Part shown: positions 60,523 to 64,000 of the stretch, piece after piece
How the letters are laid out: every line of letters starts with the position of its first letter
Position numbering within the stretch: position 1 is the first letter of the stretch
DNA from: CAYQDB01 sp964416195
Lineage (GTDB): Bacteria; Zixibacteria; MSB-5A5; GN15; FEB-12
Length of the DNA: 64,000 nucleotides
Direction of reading: 5' to 3'
Assembly (NCBI GenBank): GCA_964416195.1
Contig: CAYQDB010000009.1
Span: 62,001-126,000, forward strand
The notes under the pieces: generated by a model
What the model saw: the letters and a program-made list of their open reading frames with translations, nothing else
Databases searched by the model: none
What the model was told of the DNA's origin: nothing
Position numbers and translations under genes: made by a program

Positions 60523-62160
60523 CTAATTGTTGTCGTATCCTACATACTGCTGCTGCCAGCCTGTTCGCTGGAAAACGCGTACCACTGGCGTTTCCGGCGG
60601 CAGTTTGTTGGGGTCATCAAGATCGGTATCATACGACCAGTCTCGATTCGGCGGTGAGTAGTAGGTACCATTCCAGATACCGTTGGCTTGGACAGAGTAC
60701 CAGAGACATACTGCTGAACCTGTCCAGGTGAAATTCTTTCCCGACCACACCTCAAGGAAGCGAGGGAGGTTCTCAAAACCGCCGTTGTAGTCCGACGAGG
60801 TAGTCTCTATGTTACCTGTCAGGTAAGAAGCATTTACTACCGTGGGCACCGCTACGCGGTTATTTTTTGAGCCGGAGCTTTTACTATCGTCCCAGCTCGA
60901 TGACAGAAACGTGATGGCGTCAGCAAGGATAGACGCTGACTTCTTGTCGTTGGAATTGAAGTCACCAAGCGTGTAGACCGGATTTTCACTGGCGATGGTC
61001 AATCCGGCATCGAGTTCTGACCCGTTATTGATGCGCATGGCTGGGAAGTCAGAGGTCTGATCAGAGCAATAGATTACTCCGTTTGAGGGAGCGTAGCCGG
61101 AATCATACAGTTTTTCGATGTCCAGTTCCATGCAGTCAACATTGGTCAGTTCCCGTCCGTCGTAGAACTGGTCATCGGTGAAGGTAATGACACTATCAGA
61201 AATCATATTGGCTGTTACGTTAACCCAGGCGCCGCCGACCTTTTGGTAGGCTTGGCGGTCAATGAATTTTAAAGTAGCCTTGCTCTCATACGAATCGACA
61301 TTTCCTCCTGTTTCCCGCTCAATCAGATTGTGGGGATCTCCACCCGCCGTGGTGGAGAGCGGGACATTCAAAGGTCCCTGACCGTGGGTGGAATCCTGGA
61401 CTCGTCCCTGCCACCGAGCCACCGACGAATCATACCAGTATGAGTCATTTGCATCAAGCCATCCAGAGCCGTCTTTCATCGAAACGTAGTTGCCGGCGGC
61501 ATCTTTTATTTGAACGTCGGCGTGGTCTACCCCGCCGGCCCCTTTCCGTCCGTGTAAGATGTTGCCGGATGCAGTCACATAGCTGTCCATCTGCAAACCA
61601 GTACCAGCCTGCAGCCACAGGCTGCCGTTGGAGTGGACGCGTCCGATGAGTGTCATCGAAGGGCCTGGCGCGATTTCAAGGTCGTTACCGTAGAAAACAG
61701 CGAACTGAAAGATTGGCACCAGGGCCGATTCAAAAGTCTGTGACAATTGTACTTTGGCATTGTCAATTGGGCCTATAGCTGTAGAGGTAATCGTAAATGA
61801 CTTAACCAGCGCATGGAGACCGGCCAGGGTGCCGTTGGTAAGGTCTTTCTGGACCGCAGCGCCGTTATCAGCCGTGCTGTAGGTTACCAGGCACCGATTT
61901 ACAGAGTCGGACCCTGCCGGCATGATTGTCGGCGGCACGCCAGTCGTATCGTACTCGGTTTGCAAAACCGCCGCTGCCTTCTCCAGCCCCGCCTCAGAAG
62001 CATAGAAGGCCCGCATCTCTTGCAACTCGTTCCCTGCGATGTTCACCTCATCGTCGGATGTTGAGAGAGCGGCAAGGCCAAGCAGGGTCAGCATGGCTAC
62101 CATTATGAGCGCTATCAGAGTGGCAATGCCACGCTGGGACGTAATTCGGGTTGTTTTCAT
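60523..62160 (-). CDS. PilX-like type IV pilus assembly protein
   Basis: A 545-residue protein. The N-terminus GIATLIALIMVAMLTLLGLA after SQR is a class III-type hydrophobic segment (PilX_N), then EMRAFYASEAGLEKAA, conserved in PilX. The long C-terminal part is a secreted, beta-rich domain of unknown fold. Third of three pilus genes (pilV-, pilW-, pilX-like) in minus-strand order; it should be a minor pilin or a structural accessory. Confidence 0.82.
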   Translation of the reverse strand: MKTTRITSQRGIATLIALIMVAMLTLLGLAALSTSDDEVNIAGNELQEMRAFYASEAGLEKAAAVLQTEYDTTGVPPTIMPAGSDSVNRCLVTYSTADNGAAVQKDLTNGTLAGLHALVKSFTITSTAIGPIDNAKVQLSQTFESALVPIFQFAVFYGNDLEIAPGPSMTLIGRVHSNGSLWLQAGTGLQMDSYVTASGNILHGRKGAGGVDHADVQIKDAAGNYVSMKDGSGWLDANDSYWYDSSVARWQGRVQDSTHGQGPLNVPLSTTAGGDPHNLIERETGGNVDSYESKATLKFIDRQAYQKVGGAWVNVTANMISDSVITFTDDQFYDGRELTNVDCMELDIEKLYDSGYAPSNGVIYCSDQTSDFPAMRINNGSELDAGLTIASENPVYTLGDFNSNDKKSASILADAITFLSSSWDDSKSSGSKNNRVAVPTVVNASYLTGNIETTSSDYNGGFENLPRFLEVWSGKNFTWTGSAVCLWYSVQANGIWNGTYYSPPNRDWSYDTDLDDPNKLPPETPVVRVFQRTGWQQQYVGYDNN

Positions 62161-62173
62161 GGTTACCTACTTT

Positions 62174-63004
62174 CTATATGCCAACATTTCTCAAATAGAC
62201 CCTTGTCGAAAACACTCGGTTTCGATACTGGGACGAAACTTCTTGGGCAAGTTCAGGATCAGGTCTGGTCGATCTCCCCGTCACGGATATTAGAACCTCG
62301 CGAATGTCATCGACAATCGTTGGTACATCCAGGACCATCCCGTTTCTCATCCCGTACTGAAACTGGAGGTCGCTGATATCCTCTGCGTATACCTGTGGCG
62401 GCTGGCCGGCAAGTTGAACCATCAGATTCGGATGATCCGGGTCCGTGGTCGTATCCAAAAAGAACTTCACTTGTGTCATCGCCAGAACGATGGCATTCTC
62501 ACTGTATGCCTTTGAAAGCGTCATAGTATTATGCTCGATATACTTCGAGGCTGTCTGGACATGTGATATCATGAACCATTCACCGCCGCCCGAATCCGGC
62601 TCAAAGATGTACACCCATTGGCTGTCTGAGAAGCAGGATACGTCGCTGGCACACTTCAGTACGGAAGAGGGTTGAGGCATGGCGGAACTCAATTTCGTTT
62701 CACAGCCGCTCGTTTGATAGGTGATGGTAATCGTATCCGGATCGGTGTTGGCGGCAACAATAGCCGGCACTCCCAAGGGCAGGTCGTATCCGGCCATCCT
62801 GATGTGACGACCGAGTTCGTCGATAGAGGCCCTGGCGTTCTGCTGAACAGTGGTGATATCGTCCTGGATCATGTAGTTTTTGTGTTGGGTGATGTAGAGC
62901 TTGAAAATCGCCGTCGTTACTACACCCATTATCAACAGAGCAATCATCACTTCCAGAAATGAAGTTCCTCGCTGGCTTTTTGATTTCTTGGTCCACGTAC
63001 ACAT
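62174..63004 (-). CDS. PilW-like minor pilin
   Basis: A 276-residue prepilin-like protein. The leader KSQRG is followed by TSFLEVMIALLIMGVVTT, with the Glu at position 5 and a hydrophobic helix, as for prepilin peptidase cleavage. The C-terminal part has PilW-like features (TVQQNARASIDELGRHIRMA). Thirteen bases from the next gene. Role: minor pilin in type IV pilus or pseudopilus assembly. Confidence 0.85.
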   Translation of the reverse strand: MCTWTKKSKSQRGTSFLEVMIALLIMGVVTTAIFKLYITQHKNYMIQDDITTVQQNARASIDELGRHIRMAGYDLPLGVPAIVAANTDPDTITITYQTSGCETKLSSAMPQPSSVLKCASDVSCFSDSQWVYIFEPDSGGGEWFMISHVQTASKYIEHNTMTLSKAYSENAIVLAMTQVKFFLDTTTDPDHPNLMVQLAGQPPQVYAEDISDLQFQYGMRNGMVLDVPTIVDDIREVLISVTGRSTRPDPELAQEVSSQYRNRVFSTRVYLRNVGI

Positions 63005-63012
63005 AGTGACAC

Positions 63013-63378
63013 CTATACTGAATCGGTTTTGATGAATGCTGTCATGGAATCAGATACGCTATTGGCTCTGATGTCTTCCCATGTTACGAATATGTCCACC
63101 TTGCGAAGATGGTTGCCGGCGTTGGTGACTCTCCAGTTCCGGGTAACCCTTAAGATGGTATCGTTACCGCCGGCTGGTATCGGGGTGTTCCGAAGCTGCT
63201 CCAGCTTCTCCTGCATCACCTGATTGGCGATGGTGATTTTGTTGGACCAATCGTTGCCGTCGAGGGCCACCATGGCCATGTTAAGCAGGAGCAACAGGGA
63301 GATAGTCATGATGACCATAGCTATCATGACTTCAAGCAGGGTCAGGCCGGATTGATTGGTAATTCTTCTATTCTTCAT
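63013..63378 (-). CDS. PilV-like minor pilin
   Basis: A 121-residue prepilin from the ATG at 63378 (MKNRRITNQSG). The cleavage site is Gly before LTLLEVMIAMVIMTISLL, with Glu at +5. The rest, DGNDWSNKITIANQVMQEKL, matches PilV/type IV pilus modification proteins. First of three minor-pilin genes; only 8 bases separate it from pilW. Confidence 0.87.
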   Translation of the reverse strand: MKNRRITNQSGLTLLEVMIAMVIMTISLLLLLNMAMVALDGNDWSNKITIANQVMQEKLEQLRNTPIPAGGNDTILRVTRNWRVTNAGNHLRKVDIFVTWEDIRANSVSDSMTAFIKTDSV

Positions 63379-63758
63379 ACTTTCTACCCTTTGTTTTCTG
63401 CAAGTTGTGTAAATCCTGTGCCGCAAACAGACAAATCTTGGTTGGCTTGTAAGAACCCAGGCTAACTTATTGCACAGCAGGGAAAAAGCTCCACCCCCAG
63501 CTATCTCCTTCGATCAAGTACAAGATATTACCCCTTAGTTGCGGTGCGGAAAAGGTTGAGGAAAGTACTTCTATGCCCATAAAGTATGGGGACAAACCCA
63601 TATTTAGATCTGTTAGACCTCTCATTGGACAGGAACCCTGACTCATCCCCGATGTACGGTTAAGTTATTTTGCTTGAGGCTGATGCCGTATCCGGCTATA
63701 CTTCAATTTCTAGGGTAGAGATCAAGACAAAAGCTTCTTCGAATAGTGGAGTTTGGCC
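63379..63758. other. Intergenic region upstream of two divergent genes
   Basis: 380 bases between the pilin genes and aldehyde dehydrogenase. No coding. A tATGGG/CCCATa pair lies near 63574-63602. The promoters of both sides should be here, but I cannot name a -35/-10 pair with confidence. Confidence 0.35.
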
Positions 63759-64000
63759 ATGACAAAGAACTATAAGATGTACTTAGGAGGCGGGTGGGTC
63801 GATCGAAAAAAGAAGATTCGGGTTTATTATCCTTTTGACGACTCATTGGTTGCTAACGTCGCAGCAGCATCAAAAGAAGACTACGCCAAGGCAATACAGA
63901 TAGCCGATGAAACCTTCAAAGTCACCCGCGAACTGCCCTCGTACAAACGCGAGCAAACCTGTTTAGCTGTTGCCGCCGGGTTGGAAAAGAACATCGACAA
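63759..64000 (+). CDS. Aldehyde dehydrogenase family protein (3' end cut by window)
   Basis: 80 codons are visible. GGAG lies seven bases before the ATG. The N-terminus has the MYLGGGWVDRKKKI pattern, then VYYPFDDSLVANVAAASKED and AKAIQIADETF, all as at the start of NAD(P)-dependent aldehyde dehydrogenases. Subfamily and catalytic Cys are beyond the window. Confidence 0.8.
   Translation, partial: MTKNYKMYLGGGWVDRKKKIRVYYPFDDSLVANVAAASKEDYAKAIQIADETFKVTRELPSYKREQTCLAVAAGLEKNID

Noticed and set aside
1..64000. tRNA, rRNA and CRISPR arrays
   Set aside because: No T-loop words in a cloverleaf context, no rRNA cores and no regularly spaced repeats were found.

Overview
The window reads as chromosomal DNA of a Gram-negative, diderm bacterium. 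Evidence is the many lipoprotein signal peptides, outer-membrane beta-barrel proteins, an Omp85-type protein and type IV pilin-like genes. Tandem dockerin-like repeats (motif GGPIDVADLTYLV) at the end of an FG-GAP protein, PorV/UPF0164-like porins, FG-GAP and thrombospondin-type-3 repeats and large Ig-like lipoproteins suggest a member of the FCB-related candidate phyla, most likely candidate phylum Zixibacteria. That placement is inference from protein style, since no rRNA gene is present. Base composition is near 50% GC. I saw no tRNA, rRNA or CRISPR array.

Layout. 1-5 kb: the end of a secreted FG-GAP protein, then a minus-strand run comF-xerD-GGDEF-like gene. 5-15 kb: the minus-strand housekeeping block cmk-plsC-rpsA, an amino-acid-binding lipoprotein, a PspC/LiaF-like membrane pair, and holA-ECF sigma-anti-sigma. 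15-18 kb: an accessory patch with a multicopy-type hypothetical gene, a solitary TIR-like gene behind a consensus promoter, and a nitrilase. 18-25 kb: a membrane glycosyltransferase with TPR tail, selD read through an in-frame UGA (selenocysteine) with its own SECIS hairpin, lpdA and two envelope genes. 25-28 kb: a polyamine operon (XRE-cupin regulator, speD, ornithine/lysine-type decarboxylase, speE) with a promoter and paired operator-like sites. 28-34 kb: lipoproteins, nadE and an IS110-family element. 34-40.5 kb: a methyltransferase/ATP-grasp fusion and a heterodimeric ABC exporter preceded by a leader ORF and a terminator/antiterminator switch. 40.7-44 kb: a glycosyltransferase, an NSUN-type rRNA methyltransferase split from its PUA-like domain, and trmB. 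44-64 kb: surface and envelope genes, including a 1288-residue lipoprotein, PorV-like porin, patatin-Omp85 fusion, porin-SppA fusion and three pilus minor-pilin genes, plus nfo, a SpoU methyltransferase and the start of an aldehyde dehydrogenase.

The strongest unusual signals are: (1) the 40.3-40.5 kb attenuator (promoter, 25-codon leader ORF, mutually exclusive antiterminator and terminator) in front of an ABC exporter pair with one degenerate ATP site, an arrangement like the Bacillus bmrB-bmrCD system; (2) the selenoprotein SelD, whose true start lies 84 bases upstream of the longest stop-free frame; (3) the porin-SppA and methyltransferase-ATP-grasp fusions; (4) an IS110 copy whose transposase ribosome binding site lies in a long hairpin; and (5) a pair of MITE-like elements. 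Start codons were re-chosen where ribosome binding sites or overlaps favoured a different start, and the reason is given in each entry.
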